A stretch of 64,000 nt of DNA. Origin: Micromonospora sp. FIMYZ51. Lineage in GTDB: Bacteria > Actinomycetota > Actinomycetes > Mycobacteriales > Micromonosporaceae. The notes beneath the pieces are model-generated. The model saw nothing but the letters and a program-made list of their open reading frames with translations, did not search any database and was not told the DNA's origin. Below, in pieces: positions 53,822 through 63,954 of the stretch. Position 1 is the stretch's first letter. The number at the start of each line of letters is the position of its first letter. Both the position numbers and the translations under genes were made by a program. The stretch lies in NCBI RefSeq assembly GCF_038246755.1, contig NZ_CP134706.1:6575501-6639500 (forward strand), read 5' to 3'.

Positions 53822-53849
53822 GGCCAGCCCCCGCTGCGGGGGACTGGCC
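53822..53849 (-). terminator. Hairpin after ftsH
   Basis: A GC-rich stem of GGCCAG plus CCCCCGC pairing with GCGGGGG plus CTGGCC, with a single bulged A and a one-base apical gap (53822-53849). It begins 17 nt beyond the ftsH stop and lies before the folE ATG, so it probably terminates or attenuates ftsH transcription into folE. Confidence 0.55.
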
Positions 53850-53865
53850 GCCGGGTGGTCGGTGC

Positions 53866-55881
53866 TCAGTGTGGGCCGTCCGAGTTGTTCGAGCTCGCCC
53901 CGCCGACGGTGGCCTCGGCGCCGTCCGCCTCGGCCTGCACCTTGAGTGCCTCTTTTTCGGCCGGGGTGAGCACCGGCGGCTCGGTGGAGGGCTGGCGCTT
54001 ACCGAAGCCGTTGTACGGGGCCATCGGCGGGCGCTTCACCACGCGGGCGCAGATCCGGGCCATGTCGGCGGTGGAGAGGGTCTCCTTCTCCATCAGCTCG
54101 AGCACGATGTTGTCCAGGACGTCCCGGTACTCGACCAGGATCTCCCATGCCTCGTCGTGGGCCAGCTCGATCAGCGCACGCATCTCGCTGTCGATCTCGG
54201 CGGCGACGGCGTCGGAGTAGTCCCGCTCGTGACCCATGTTGCGGCCGAGGAACGGCTCGTCACCGCTGGTGCCGTACTTGATCGCGCCGAGCTTGGAGCT
54301 CATCCCGTACTGCGTGATCATCGCACGGGCCAGCGCGGTGGCCTTCTCGATGTCGTTGCCGGCACCGGTGGTCGGCTCGTGGAAGACGAGTTCCTCGGCG
54401 GCCCGGCCACCAAGCGCGTACGCCAGGGTGTCCACCATCTCCGCGCGGGTCTGGGTGTACTTGTCCTCGGTGGGCAGCACCAGGGTGTGGCCCAGCGAAC
54501 GTCCCCGCGACAGGATCGTCACCTTGTGCACCGGCGCGGCGTGCGGCAGCGCCCAGGCGACAAGCGCGTGTCCACCCTCGTGGTACGCGGTGATCTTCTT
54601 CTCCTGGTCGCTCATCACCCGGGTCCGGCGCTGCGGGCCAGCGATCACCCGGTCGATCGACTCCTCAAGCGAGTCGTTGCTGATGGCCCGCTGATCTTTA
54701 CGGGCGGTCAGCAGGGCCGCCTCGTTGATCACGTTGGCCAGGTCGGCGCCGCTGAAGCCCGGCGTCCGCTTCGCCACCGAGTCGAGGTCGACGTCGGGGG
54801 TGAAGGGCTTGCCCTTGGCGTGCACCCGGAGGATGGCCTTGCGGCCCTCCATGTCGGGGGCGTCGACCGGGATCTGCCGGTCGAAGCGGCCCGGCCGCAG
54901 CAGCGCCGGGTCGAGGATGTCGGGCCGGTTGGTGGCGGCGATCAGGATGACGCCACCCTTGACGTCGAAGCCGTCCATCTCGACGAGCAGCTGGTTGAGG
55001 GTCTGCTCGCGCTCGTCGTGGCCGCCGCCCATGCCGGCGCCGCGGTGGCGGCCGACGGCGTCGATCTCGTCGACGAAGACGATGGCCGGCGCGTTCGCCT
55101 TGGCCTGCTCGAACAGGTCACGGACCCGGCTGGCACCGACACCGACGAACATCTCCACGAAGTCCGAGCCGGAGATCGAGTAGAACGGCACTCCGGCCTC
55201 ACCGGCGACCGCCCGGGCGAGCAGGGTCTTACCGGTGCCGGGCGGGCCGAAGAGCAGCACGCCCTTCGGGATCTTGGCGCCGAGCGCCTGGTACTTCGCC
55301 GGGTTCTGCAGGAAGTCCTTGATCTCGTGCAGCTCCTCGACCGCCTCCTCGGAGCCGGCGACGTCCGCGAAGGTGGTCTTCGGGGTGTCCTTGGTGATCA
55401 TCTTCGCCTTGGACTTGCCGAAGTTGAGCACCCGGGAGCCGCCACCCTGCATCTGCGACATGAAGAACAGCAGCAGCAGCACGAGCAGGACGATGGGGAG
55501 CAGGTTGACCAGCAGGCTGACCCAGATGCTGTCGGACGACACCTCGGTGTCGGCCGGCCCGGTCACCCGGTTGTTCGCCTTGGCGTCGAGGACCTGGTTC
55601 CAGACCTCGTTGCCGACCTCGTACGGGAACTGGGCCTCGATCAGCTTGGTGGTGGTCTTGTCGAACTCGGCCTCCTCGGCGAGTTCGAGCTGGATCGTCT
55701 GTTCCTTGTCCTGGAAGACGACCTTCTCGATGCCGCCCTTGTTGAGCTGGTCGAGCGCGACTGACGTGTCCACCCGGTGGTAACTGGGGCCACTGGTGAA
55801 CAACTGGCTGAGCACGACTGCGCCGAGGATGACCAGGATGACCCAGAACACCGGTCGGCGGAAGAAACGCGTACGTTCCAT
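53866..55881 (-). CDS. ftsH: ATP-dependent zinc metalloprotease FtsH
   Basis: Membrane AAA+ protease for quality control. The 671-residue protein has two N-terminal helices ([40 protein letters not shown]) flanking an exported domain. The AAA domain follows with Walker A GPPGTGKT (212-219), Walker [12 protein letters not shown] and the second region of homology [20 protein letters not shown]. The zinc protease site is HEGGH. The tail after about 610 is low complexity. The start is ATG 55881; its ribosome binding site is weak. The order hpt-ftsH-folE is shared with other actinobacteria. Confidence 0.97.
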   Translation of the reverse strand: MERTRFFRRPVFWVILVILGAVVLSQLFTSGPSYHRVDTSVALDQLNKGGIEKVVFQDKEQTIQLELAEEAEFDKTTTKLIEAQFPYEVGNEVWNQVLDAKANNRVTGPADTEVSSDSIWVSLLVNLLPIVLLVLLLLFFMSQMQGGGSRVLNFGKSKAKMITKDTPKTTFADVAGSEEAVEELHEIKDFLQNPAKYQALGAKIPKGVLLFGPPGTGKTLLARAVAGEAGVPFYSISGSDFVEMFVGVGASRVRDLFEQAKANAPAIVFVDEIDAVGRHRGAGMGGGHDEREQTLNQLLVEMDGFDVKGGVILIAATNRPDILDPALLRPGRFDRQIPVDAPDMEGRKAILRVHAKGKPFTPDVDLDSVAKRTPGFSGADLANVINEAALLTARKDQRAISNDSLEESIDRVIAGPQRRTRVMSDQEKKITAYHEGGHALVAWALPHAAPVHKVTILSRGRSLGHTLVLPTEDKYTQTRAEMVDTLAYALGGRAAEELVFHEPTTGAGNDIEKATALARAMITQYGMSSKLGAIKYGTSGDEPFLGRNMGHERDYSDAVAAEIDSEMRALIELAHDEAWEILVEYRDVLDNIVLELMEKETLSTADMARICARVVKRPPMAPYNGFGKRQPSTEPPVLTPAEKEALKVQAEADGAEATVGGASSNNSDGPH

Positions 55882-56204
55882 GCTGTTGTCGAGCGCCGAG
55901 ACGCCCGCATCCTCCTGATCGACGTCCTGACCGACTGTTGGGTGTCGCCGCCGGGGCGGCTGCCGGAGCCGCCGTGCGGGCCGGCCCTGACCCCGAGGCG
56001 CGAAGCTGCCGCACCACGGTCATTCGACGGTACACCGTATGGAACGGATGTGAGCTGGCGAGCCCAGCAGTTACGCGTACGGCGAACCGGGATTCGACCG
56101 GCGTGGCCGGAAGCGAACCTCCCCACCACCGGGGTACACGGTAGCCCCGCCAGCTGAGAGCTGGCTGAACGCCGGCCGGGCCGGTTGGTCGGCCACCGGC
56201 CAGG
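55882..56204. other. 323-bp hpt-ftsH intergenic region
   Basis: No gene with credible codon use. The hpt-proximal end has two inverted repeats (56150-56164 and 56179-56201). The rest presumably holds the ftsH promoter, but I find no strong -35/-10 pair. An AGGAGG about 25 nt before the ftsH start is too distant to be its ribosome binding site. Confidence 0.5.
56179..56201 (-). terminator. hpt terminator candidate
   Basis: A 7-bp perfect stem (GGCCGGT/ACCGGCC) with a 9-nt loop 4 nt beyond the hpt stop, followed by a second small palindrome at 56150-56164. Confidence 0.45.
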
Positions 56205-56780
56205 TCAGGAGCGGGCGTAGACCTCCGGCTTGAGCACGCCGACGTAGGGCAGCTCGCGGTAGCGCTCGCCGAAGTCGAGGCCGTAGCCGACGACGAACTC
56301 GGTCGGGATGTCGAAGCCGACGTACTTGACCGGCACGTGCACCTTCACCGCGTCCGGCTTGCGGAACAGGGCGACCACTTCGACACTCGCCGCCGACCGG
56401 GACTCCAGATAACGGAGCAGCCAGGAGAGGGTCAGCCCGGAGTCGACGATGTCCTCCACGACCACCACGTGCCGACCGGCGATGTCCCGGTCGAGGTCCT
56501 TGAGGATGCGTACCACGCCGGAGGAGGTGGTGCCCTGCCCGTACGAGGAGATCGCCATGAAGTCCAACTCGGCGGGCGGCCCCTGCCGACCGAGCGCCCG
56601 GGCGAAGTCGGCCATGAACATGACCGCCCCCTTGAGCACGCAGACGAGCAGCAGCCCGTCGGTGACGTGCGCGTAGTCCGCGGAGACCTGCTTGGCCAGC
56701 TCCGCGATCTTCTCGCGAATCTGCGCCTCGGAAATGATCACGTGGTCGATGTCGGCGTCGTACCAGGAGCCGTCAGCCAT
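56205..56780 (-). CDS. hpt: Hypoxanthine phosphoribosyltransferase
   Basis: Purine salvage: converts hypoxanthine/guanine and PRPP to IMP/GMP. The 191-residue protein from ATG 56780 (AGGGGAC upstream) has the PRPP-binding signature VVVVEDIVDSGLTL, LLVCVLKGAVMFMADFAR, the flexible loop SSYGQGTTSSG and a C-terminal VGYGLDFGERYRELPYVGVLKP. Lies upstream of ftsH on the same strand; divergent from the GlxA-type regulator. Confidence 0.97.
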   Translation of the reverse strand: MADGSWYDADIDHVIISEAQIREKIAELAKQVSADYAHVTDGLLLVCVLKGAVMFMADFARALGRQGPPAELDFMAISSYGQGTTSSGVVRILKDLDRDIAGRHVVVVEDIVDSGLTLSWLLRYLESRSAASVEVVALFRKPDAVKVHVPVKYVGFDIPTEFVVGYGLDFGERYRELPYVGVLKPEVYARS

Positions 56781-56923
56781 GTCCCCTAGCCTGCCGTACG
56801 CCCCGGGTGACCCGTCGGCGGGGCCGCCCCTTTTCGGAGGACCCCGGCCCGGATTGAGCCGAAAAGTGGCAGAGATGCCATCCATGGTGGAATTCCTGCC
56901 ACCGCCACGGTTACCCTGATCAC

Positions 56924-57886
56924 ATGGTCCACTCGGTCGCCGTGCTCGTCCTGGACGGAGTCGCCCCGTTCGAGTTGGGCGTGCTCGCCGAGGTGTTCGG
57001 CACCGACCGCACGGCCGACGGGCTGCCCGGTTATCGCTTCGACGTGTGCAGCCCGCAGCGCGCCCCGGTGCGTACCTCCGCCGGTTTCCAACTGGTGCCG
57101 AGCGCCGACCTCGGACCGCTCGACGAGGCCGATCTGGTGGCCGTTCCCGCGCACGATCCCGCCACCACCGCGTCGCCGCAGGTGCACGACGCGCTGCGTC
57201 GGGCCGCCGACCGGGGGGCCTATCTGTTCAGCGTGTGCGCGGGCGCGTACCTGCTGGGCGAGGCGGGGTTGCTGGACGGCCGGGAGTGCACCACCCACTG
57301 GCGGCACGTCGACGAGCTGCAACGCCGGCACCCGAAGGCCAGGGTCCGCGGCAACTCGCTCTACGTGCAGGACGGTCGGCTGCTCACCAGCGCGGGCACC
57401 GCGGCCGGCATCGACGCCTGCCTGCACCTGGTACGCCAGGAGCACGGCTCGGCCACCGCCATCCGGCTGGCCCGGCGGATGGTGGTGCCGCCGCACCGCG
57501 ACGGCGGGCAGTCCCAGTACGTCGAGGCACCGATGGCCAAGGCACCGGAGGCGCCCACCCTGGAGCCGGTCCTGGAGTGGCTGATGGGACGGCTGGAGCA
57601 GCAGATCACGGTCGACGAGTTGGCCAAGCGGGCCGGCATGGCGCCGCGCACCTTCGCCCGTCGCTTCCGCGCGGAGACCGGCACCACCCCGCACGACTGG
57701 CTGACAAACCAGCGGGTGCTGCTGGCCCGCCGGCTGCTCGAGGAGACCGGGTTGACCGTGGACGCGGTGGCCGACCGTGCGGGTTTCGGCGATGCCGCCG
57801 TCCTACGGCACCACTTCGCCCGCCGGGTCGGCGCCACCCCCCACGCCTATCGCCGGACGTTTCGCGACCGCGTCCCGACCGGTTGA
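56924..57886 (+). CDS. GlxA-family AraC-type transcriptional regulator
   Basis: The 320-residue protein has an N-terminal DJ-1/PfpI (class I amidotransferase-like) domain, residues about 1-190. It carries a nucleophile-elbow SVCAGAYLLGEAGLLDG and TSAGTAAGIDACLHLV. The C-terminal AraC double helix-turn-helix (about 225-320) contains ITVDELAKRAGMAPRTFARRF and TVDAVADRAGFGDAAVLRHHFARR. Such regulators sense small metabolites. The target is unknown. Its last 40 nt overlap the end of tilS, which runs in the opposite direction. Confidence 0.93.
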   Translation: MVHSVAVLVLDGVAPFELGVLAEVFGTDRTADGLPGYRFDVCSPQRAPVRTSAGFQLVPSADLGPLDEADLVAVPAHDPATTASPQVHDALRRAADRGAYLFSVCAGAYLLGEAGLLDGRECTTHWRHVDELQRRHPKARVRGNSLYVQDGRLLTSAGTAAGIDACLHLVRQEHGSATAIRLARRMVVPPHRDGGQSQYVEAPMAKAPEAPTLEPVLEWLMGRLEQQITVDELAKRAGMAPRTFARRFRAETGTTPHDWLTNQRVLLARRLLEETGLTVDAVADRAGFGDAAVLRHHFARRVGATPHAYRRTFRDRVPTG

Positions 57887-58875
57887 TCCGGCGCCGCCAC
57901 CAGCAGCCGACCGGCGTTGCGGAGCACCCGTAGCCCGCCGGGCAGGTACGCCGCCCCCTGACCGCGCCAGGCGGTGACCAGCGCGTCGAGCGCGGTGACG
58001 TGCCGATGGGAGAGCGCGGCCGGCGCGGCGCCCAACTCGTGGGCCCAGGCCCGCAGCACCCGGGCGCGGATCGCGGGAGCCAGGTCGGCGAGGACCTTCA
58101 CGGCCAGCCCACCCTCGGCATGCCGGGCCTCGGCCAACGCCGCCACGGCCAGGTCGTCAAGTACGCGGTTGTCCGCCGCGACCAGCCGGGCGGTGCGGGC
58201 GAGGTTGTCCAGCACAGCCGGTCCGAGCGCCCGGACCAGCGCGGGCAGCACGTCGGCCCGGACCCGGGACCGGGCGTACGCGGGGTCGCGGTTGTGCGGG
58301 TCCTCCCACGGCGTCAGCCCGAGCGCCCGGCACGCCGCCCGGGTCTGCGCGCGGTCGATGTCCAGCAGCGGTCGGATCAGCCGCACCCCGCCCAACTCCC
58401 GGCTGGCCGGCATGCCGGCCAGGCCGCGCGGGCCGGCACCCCGGGCCAACGCGAGCAGTACGGTCTCGGCCTGGTCGTCCCGGGTGTGCCCGGTGAGCAG
58501 CGCCGTCGCGCCGTGTCGTCCGGCCACCTCGACAAGCGCCTGGTAGCGAGCCGCGCGGGCCGCCGCCTCGGGGCCGCCCGGCCGACCGGCGACGTCGACC
58601 CGGACCACCTCCACTGGCGCGAGACCAGCCTGTTCCGCCCACCGCGCCACCGTCTCGGCCCGCTCGGCCGACCCGGCTTGCAGCCCGTGGTCGACGGTGA
58701 CCAGTCCAGCGGCCCGACCCGCCCGGGGCGCCACGAACGCGGTGGCCGCAGCCAGGGCGAGCGAGTCGGCCCCGCCGGAGCAGGCGACCAGCACCGGCCC
58801 GTACGCCGGCAGCTCGGCCAGCGCCCGACGGACCACGAGCCGGATCGCGGCGACCGGCGGGGCGAGCGGGGCCAT
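57847..58875 (-). CDS. tilS: tRNA(Ile)-lysidine synthetase
   Basis: Modifies cytidine 34 of the CAU-anticodon tRNA-Ile to lysidine, changing its specificity to AUA. The 342-residue protein has the PP-loop SGGADS (33-38), followed by VTVDHGLQ, LLTGHTRDDQAETVLL and RPLLDIDRAQTRAACRALGL. The C-terminal domain is reduced compared with E. coli TilS. The start is ATG 58875, 8 nt after the metalloprotease stop; these genes form the conserved Rv3626c-Rv3625c-hpt neighbourhood. Confidence 0.95.
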   Translation of the reverse strand: MAPLAPPVAAIRLVVRRALAELPAYGPVLVACSGGADSLALAAATAFVAPRAGRAAGLVTVDHGLQAGSAERAETVARWAEQAGLAPVEVVRVDVAGRPGGPEAAARAARYQALVEVAGRHGATALLTGHTRDDQAETVLLALARGAGPRGLAGMPASRELGGVRLIRPLLDIDRAQTRAACRALGLTPWEDPHNRDPAYARSRVRADVLPALVRALGPAVLDNLARTARLVAADNRVLDDLAVAALAEARHAEGGLAVKVLADLAPAIRARVLRAWAHELGAAPAALSHRHVTALDALVTAWRGQGAAYLPGGLRVLRNAGRLLVAAPDQPVGTRSRNVRR

Positions 58876-58883
58876 CGCCGTGC

Positions 58884-59951
58884 TCAGCCGCCGGCCGGCA
58901 CCGGGCCGACCGGCCCGTGTACCCGCGCCACCCAGGCGTCCGGCTCGCTCAACTCGGAGAGCCGGGGCAGGGTCAACGGCGATTCGAAGACCCGGTTGAA
59001 ACCGGCCATACCGACCCGGTCGACCACCGCGTGCACGAACTTGCGGCCCTCCGCGTACTGCCGCATCTTGACGTCGATGCCGATCAACCGCCGGACCGCC
59101 TTCTCCACCGGGTTGCCGGCCTCCCGGCGTCGGTTGAACCCGGCCCGGATCCGCTCCACGCTCGGGATCACCTGCGGGCCGACGCCGTCCATCACGAACT
59201 CGGCGTGCCCCTCAAGCAGCGTCATCAGCGCGGTCAGCCGGTCGAGCACCGCCCGCTGACCGGGCGTCTGCACGATGTCCAGGACGCTGGACCGGCTCTG
59301 CGGGTTGCGCACCACGTCGGCGAGGGTGCCCACACCCCGGCGCAGCCGGTCCAGCAGATGTTCGCTGCCCTGCGCGGCGTCCACGAACGCCTGCACCTCA
59401 CCCAGGAAGTACGCCCGCATCCACGGCACGGCGGTGAACTGCGTCCGGTGGGTCACCTCGTGCAGGCAGACCCAGAGTCGGAAATCACGCGGATCGGCGC
59501 CCAGCTTGCGCTCCACCTCGACGATGTTCGGCGCGACGAGCAGCAACTGCCCCGGGTCGGCGGAGAAGACCTCGTACTGGCCGAGCACCCGTCCGGACAG
59601 GTACGCCAGCACGGTGCCCGCCTGTACCCCGGTCACCCGGGAGCCGACCGCCTCGGCCAACGCGCCGGGCTGCTTGTCGCTGGTGAGCCGGCCGACCAGT
59701 GGAGTGATCACCTCACGGAGGCCGGCAATGTTTGTCGCCGCCCAGTCCCGCCGGTCGACCACCCGCACCGGCGGGTGCGTCACCTGTGCGGTCAACCCGG
59801 TGTACTCGGCCACGTGCCCGGCTGCCTCGTCGGTCAGCCGGCGCAGCTCAGCGACCACGTCGGTGGCCTCCGAGTACGACACCCGGGGGCCCGACTTACC
59901 AAGTGCCCCCGCGGTTGCGACGGCCAGATCCCAGTCCACGAACTGCGCCAT
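58884..59951 (-). CDS. Zinc-dependent metalloprotease (DUF2342, Rv3626c-like)
   Basis: The 355-residue protein from ATG 59951. The HExxH zinc site is LHEVTHRTQF in the middle (about residue 160), followed by a downstream Glu in LGEVQAFVDAA as a possible third ligand. A second family block is LLEGHAEFVMDGVGPQVIPS. No signal peptide, so presumably cytoplasmic. The family (DUF2342, zincin-like) is actinobacterial; substrate unknown. It is followed closely by tilS and preceded by dacB. Confidence 0.88.
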   Translation of the reverse strand: MAQFVDWDLAVATAGALGKSGPRVSYSEATDVVAELRRLTDEAAGHVAEYTGLTAQVTHPPVRVVDRRDWAATNIAGLREVITPLVGRLTSDKQPGALAEAVGSRVTGVQAGTVLAYLSGRVLGQYEVFSADPGQLLLVAPNIVEVERKLGADPRDFRLWVCLHEVTHRTQFTAVPWMRAYFLGEVQAFVDAAQGSEHLLDRLRRGVGTLADVVRNPQSRSSVLDIVQTPGQRAVLDRLTALMTLLEGHAEFVMDGVGPQVIPSVERIRAGFNRRREAGNPVEKAVRRLIGIDVKMRQYAEGRKFVHAVVDRVGMAGFNRVFESPLTLPRLSELSEPDAWVARVHGPVGPVPAGG

Positions 59952-60045
59952 GCGACCCACGGTACCCGCGCCGCGACACCCCATCCGGGCTCGCCGGCCG
60001 GCCCGGTGACTTGTCGGGGCCGGTAGGGCGTCTTTCGCCGCTGGC

Positions 60046-61803
60046 TCAGTGGCAGCCGCAGGTGGCCAGGGCCGCCGCGATCCGGTCGAGCGCCGCCCGG
60101 GCGGGCTCCATTCCGTCCGGCGGAACCTGATCGGTGAGCACGGCGAAGGTGAGCAGTCGACCCTCGCTCGTGGTGACCACCCCGGCGATGGCGTGCACCC
60201 TGGTCAACGTGCCCGTCTTGGCGCGCACCACCCCGGCGCCGTCGGCGGTGCCCGGGGTCGAGCCGCCGTAGCGGTCGCGCAGCGTGCCGGACCAGCCGCC
60301 GACCGGGAGCCCGCTGAACACACCACCGAGTTCGGGCCGGTCCGGGCTGGCCGCCAGCGCCAGCAACTCGGTAAACAGCGTCGGACTGACCAGGTTCGTA
60401 CGGGACAGGCCGCTGCCGTCGGCGAGCCTGGTGCCGTCGGTGGACAGGCCCAGCTCGGAGAGCACGTCGGTCATTGCCGCAGCCCCGCCGGCGAACGAGG
60501 CGGGCCGGTCCCGGGCCAGGGCGACCTGACGGGCCAGGGCCTCGGCGACGATGTTGTCGCTTTCGCTGATCATGATGTCGACCAGCCGGATCAGCGGTGG
60601 GGACTGCACCACACCCAGTTCCGCGCCGGGCTCGACGCTCCCCGCCGGCGACCCGGCCGGCGACCCGGCCGCCTCGGTGGGTGCCGCCGGAGCGGTCCCC
60701 CGCCGCACGGCGTTCTCCGGCACGCCGAGCAGGCGGGCGAAGGCCCGGCCGGCAGCGAGTTCCGGCTCGGATACCCGCTCGGCCCAACCCTGGTCGGCCT
60801 TGGGGTCCTTGCGTGCGCCGTCGAGCATCAGTGCGGTGATCGCGGCGCCGTACCCGCCGGTGGGAATGTCGTCGTCCCAGCCCGGCCCGTGCACCGGGCC
60901 CGGGTAGAGCGACGCATCGACGAGCACCCGGGTCGGTGCGGTGCCGCCCAGCGCCGTACGCACCTGCTCGGCGAGGTCTTGCAGGCTGGCGGCCCCCGGG
61001 TAGAAGCCCTTGGTGCCGGCGGTCAGGGTCGGGTCGCCGCCGCCGACGATGACCACCTCGCCCGGCTTCGAGCCGGCCACCGCCCGGGTCGGGATCCGGT
61101 AGCCGGGGCCACGGGCGGTGAGCGCGGTCACCGCGGTCACCAACTTGGTCACCGAGGCCGGCACGGTGCCCTCGCCGCCGCCCCGGTCGAAGAGGGGTTG
61201 CCCGGTCAGCGCGTCGGCCACCGCCAGGTGCACCCGATCGCCGAGGGCGGCGTCGCCGACCAGCGGTTCGAGCACGGCTCGCAGCCCGTCCGTGCTGGGC
61301 ATCGGCGCACCGATGTCGGCGGTGGCCAGCACCGCGACCGGCGTGGGCTCCGGCGGCTCAGTGGCGGCGGTCCCGGCGGAGCCGTCGCCCAGCCACCGAC
61401 CCACCGGCCCGGGACGCACCACGACCAGCCCGACCGTGACCAGGACGAGCACCAGCACGGCGGCGAGCACCAGCGGCAGCCGGCGGCGCGCGGCGGACCG
61501 GGCCGGCGGCGGGTCCGCATCGGCGGGTGGTTTCGGCCCGGAAGCGGGAGGCGTGGGCGTGTTCGCAGCCGGGGTCTCCCCCGGCGGGTCGGTAGGTGCA
61601 GCCGCCCCTACCGGGTAGGTCGCGCCCGTGGGCGGAAAGACGGACCGGCTGGGAGGTGGTGGGGTTGGCTGGGCCGGGGATTGCGGCCGGAGGGCCTGCG
61701 CGTCCGGCACCGGCACCCGTCCGGTTGCCGACTTCGCCGGTGGCTGGCCGGTGCCGCCCGCACCGGCACCGCCGGGACGGTAGTGTGAATCATCCCTCCC
61801 CAC
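60046..61803 (-). CDS. dacB: D-alanyl-D-alanine carboxypeptidase (PBP4, peptidase S13)
   Basis: Cell-wall DD-peptidase. The 585-residue protein from GTG 61803 (GGAGGAGGGGG upstream) has a 105-residue Pro-rich cytoplasmic region, one helix (about 110-129) and an exported S13 domain. Serine-enzyme motifs are SVTK with nucleophile Ser217, SESDN in the second position, and AKTGT near the C-terminus. A repeat-like PAGSPAGS insert occurs in mid-domain. The position next to the metalloprotease and ppa matches Rv3627c-Rv3628. Confidence 0.95.
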   Translation of the reverse strand: MGRDDSHYRPGGAGAGGTGQPPAKSATGRVPVPDAQALRPQSPAQPTPPPPSRSVFPPTGATYPVGAAAPTDPPGETPAANTPTPPASGPKPPADADPPPARSAARRRLPLVLAAVLVLVLVTVGLVVVRPGPVGRWLGDGSAGTAATEPPEPTPVAVLATADIGAPMPSTDGLRAVLEPLVGDAALGDRVHLAVADALTGQPLFDRGGGEGTVPASVTKLVTAVTALTARGPGYRIPTRAVAGSKPGEVVIVGGGDPTLTAGTKGFYPGAASLQDLAEQVRTALGGTAPTRVLVDASLYPGPVHGPGWDDDIPTGGYGAAITALMLDGARKDPKADQGWAERVSEPELAAGRAFARLLGVPENAVRRGTAPAAPTEAAGSPAGSPAGSVEPGAELGVVQSPPLIRLVDIMISESDNIVAEALARQVALARDRPASFAGGAAAMTDVLSELGLSTDGTRLADGSGLSRTNLVSPTLFTELLALAASPDRPELGGVFSGLPVGGWSGTLRDRYGGSTPGTADGAGVVRAKTGTLTRVHAIAGVVTTSEGRLLTFAVLTDQVPPDGMEPARAALDRIAAALATCGCH

Positions 61804-61958
61804 GACCCCCTCCTCCCCGTCTGGAACCGGCCTGGGTGACACTACTTCGGTCCGAAGACTATGCGGCGGCCGGTGTCGGCGGGTGAGCATTCGCCTGTCC
61901 GGGGGCTCGGCCGCCGGTTCGGCATCAAGCCAGCGTGGGCGAACGAGGGAGCGTGCAG

Positions 61959-62465
61959 ATGGATTTCGACGTCACGGTTGAGATCCCGAAGGGTCACCGC
62001 AACAAGTACGAGGTGGACCACGTGACCGGCCGGATCCGGCTGGACCGCACGCTCTTCACCTCCACCCAGTACCCGGCGGACTACGGCTTCATCGAGGGCA
62101 CGTTGGGTGAGGACGGCGACCCGCTTGACGCCCTGGTGCTGGTACCCGAGCCGACCTTCCCGGGCTGCCTGATCCGGTGCCGCACCATCGGTATGTTCCG
62201 GATGACCGACGAGAAGGGCGGCGACGACAAGGTCCTCTGCGTCCCCTACGAGGACCCGCGCCAGGAGCACCTGCGCGACATCCACCACCTCGGCGAGTTC
62301 GACCGGCTGGAGATCCAGCACTTCTTCGAGGTGTACAAGGACCTGGAGCCGGGCAAGTCGGTCGAGGGTGCGACCTGGGTCGGGCGTACCGAGGCCGAGG
62401 CCGAGATCCAGGCGTCGTACCGGCGGGCCCGGGAGGCCGCAGAACACGACGGCTCCAACCACTGA
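61959..62465 (+). CDS. ppa: Inorganic pyrophosphatase
   Basis: Hydrolyses pyrophosphate. The 168-residue length fits the type I soluble family. ATG 61959 is chosen over the in-frame start 24 nt upstream because GAGGGAGC is well placed and family members begin [18 protein letters not shown]. Active-site acid residues are visible in ADYGFIEGT and [11 protein letters not shown] and in a [15 protein letters not shown] segment. Divergent from dacB over 155 bp, convergent on eccD. Confidence 0.97.
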   Translation: MDFDVTVEIPKGHRNKYEVDHVTGRIRLDRTLFTSTQYPADYGFIEGTLGEDGDPLDALVLVPEPTFPGCLIRCRTIGMFRMTDEKGGDDKVLCVPYEDPRQEHLRDIHHLGEFDRLEIQHFFEVYKDLEPGKSVEGATWVGRTEAEAEIQASYRRAREAAEHDGSNH

Positions 62466-62494
62466 CCTGACGTCTCGACCGGCCCGGGGACCGC

Positions 62495-63895
62495 TCAGCC
62501 GAGCAGCCCTCGGGCCCGTTCGTAGAGGCCGAGCACCGCGCAGGCGATCGGCACCACCGAGACCACCAGGGCGGTGTCGGTGAGGTCGGCGAACCGACCG
62601 AGGTACGGCGAGACCGGTCGGCGGGCGTACGTGCTGCCGCTGGTCACCACCACCAGGGCGACCAGCAGCCCGCCGACGGTGAGCACGAGTCGACCGGTCG
62701 GGCCGCTCTGCGCGGCGAGCACCGCCCCGAGGACCGCGTACCCGGCCGAGCCGGCGAGGACCAGAGGCACCCGGTGCCGTACCGCCGCGAAGAGTCGGGC
62801 CCGCAGCAGCAGCACCGCAGCGGAGACCGCGACCAGCAGCCGGCCGGCGGTGCCACCGGTGACCGCGAGCACCACCGCCGCGATCACGGCCAGCACCCCG
62901 GGTGCGATGAGCATCCCGGTCAGCATCTCCTCGGTGCGGGCCACCGCCGCGTACACCCGTCCCCGGTCCGGCAGGTCGCGGGCCCGGTCCGGGTCGTCCG
63001 GGGCGCCGGTGGGCAGGGTGATCGGCGGCAGCGGCACCTTGCCCAGCCGGATGGCCAGCAGCGGGATCGCCCCGATCGCGAACGGCAGCACGCAGAGCAG
63101 CACGGCCGCCGCGCCGGCCGAACCGAGCAACAGGGCGCCGAGGGCGGCCGGGACGCCGACCGCGCCCACCGTCACCCCGGCCACGAAGATCCGTAGTCGG
63201 GTCGCCACCCCGAGCAGCCCGAGCACCGAGACCAGCAGCAGCGCCGCCGAACCGGCAAGCAACTCGGCGGCACCGATCCAGCGCAGCGGGGCGAGCGGTC
63301 CGACCGGGTCGCCCGAGCTGACCGCGAGCGCACCGGCGGTGGCCGCGTACGGCAGGGCGTAACCACCGACCGTCGCCCCGGCCGGACCGTCGCCCTGGGC
63401 CCGGGACAGCACCGTGCCGGCCAGCACCAGCAGCACCGCCACGGCGGTCGCGGCCAGCCAGCCGGCGGTCCGGCCCGGCCCCTGCGCGAGCAGGGCGAGC
63501 AGGCCGACGGCGAGCGGGACGGCGGCACCGCCCAGGGCTGCGGCGCGGGTGGCCTCCGGCGACCAGGCGCCGCCGCGTCGCCGCGCGCCGTCGACGATGG
63601 CCTCCACCACGTCGTCGTACTCCAACTCGGGCCATTCGGCGTGGGCCGGCACCAGGTGCAGCACCTCGCCGTCGCGGACGCCCTGGGCGAGCAGGGTCTG
63701 CGCGGTCACCAGCACGCTGCCATCGGTGCGTCGCAGCACCCAGCCGCCGTGCCGCTCGCCGTCGTCGGCGAGCCCGACGCCGACGTGGCGCAGCACCTCG
63801 GGGAGCAGTTCGACGAGCGGAACCTGCTCCGGCAGGGCGACGTCCACCCGCCGCTGCGGGGCGTTGACCGTGACCCGAGCCAGCCCGATTGTCAT
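62495..63895 (-). CDS. eccD: Type VII secretion integral membrane protein EccD
   Basis: Core channel component of ESX systems. The 466-residue protein has an N-terminal ubiquitin-like (YukD) domain (1-90, MTIGLARVTVNAPQRRVDVALP). About eleven transmembrane helices follow, with a cytoplasmic loop carrying GKVPLPPITLPTGAP and a short C-terminus. The start is ATG 63895, 59 nt from the divergent gene at the window edge. Other ESX genes must lie beyond the right edge or elsewhere. Confidence 0.93.
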   Translation of the reverse strand: MTIGLARVTVNAPQRRVDVALPEQVPLVELLPEVLRHVGVGLADDGERHGGWVLRRTDGSVLVTAQTLLAQGVRDGEVLHLVPAHAEWPELEYDDVVEAIVDGARRRGGAWSPEATRAAALGGAAVPLAVGLLALLAQGPGRTAGWLAATAVAVLLVLAGTVLSRAQGDGPAGATVGGYALPYAATAGALAVSSGDPVGPLAPLRWIGAAELLAGSAALLLVSVLGLLGVATRLRIFVAGVTVGAVGVPAALGALLLGSAGAAAVLLCVLPFAIGAIPLLAIRLGKVPLPPITLPTGAPDDPDRARDLPDRGRVYAAVARTEEMLTGMLIAPGVLAVIAAVVLAVTGGTAGRLLVAVSAAVLLLRARLFAAVRHRVPLVLAGSAGYAVLGAVLAAQSGPTGRLVLTVGGLLVALVVVTSGSTYARRPVSPYLGRFADLTDTALVVSVVPIACAVLGLYERARGLLG

Positions 63896-63954
63896 CGATC
63901 GATCTCCATATCGAGCGGGGTGACGGCTACGCGAACGAGAGGACTTTACCTACG

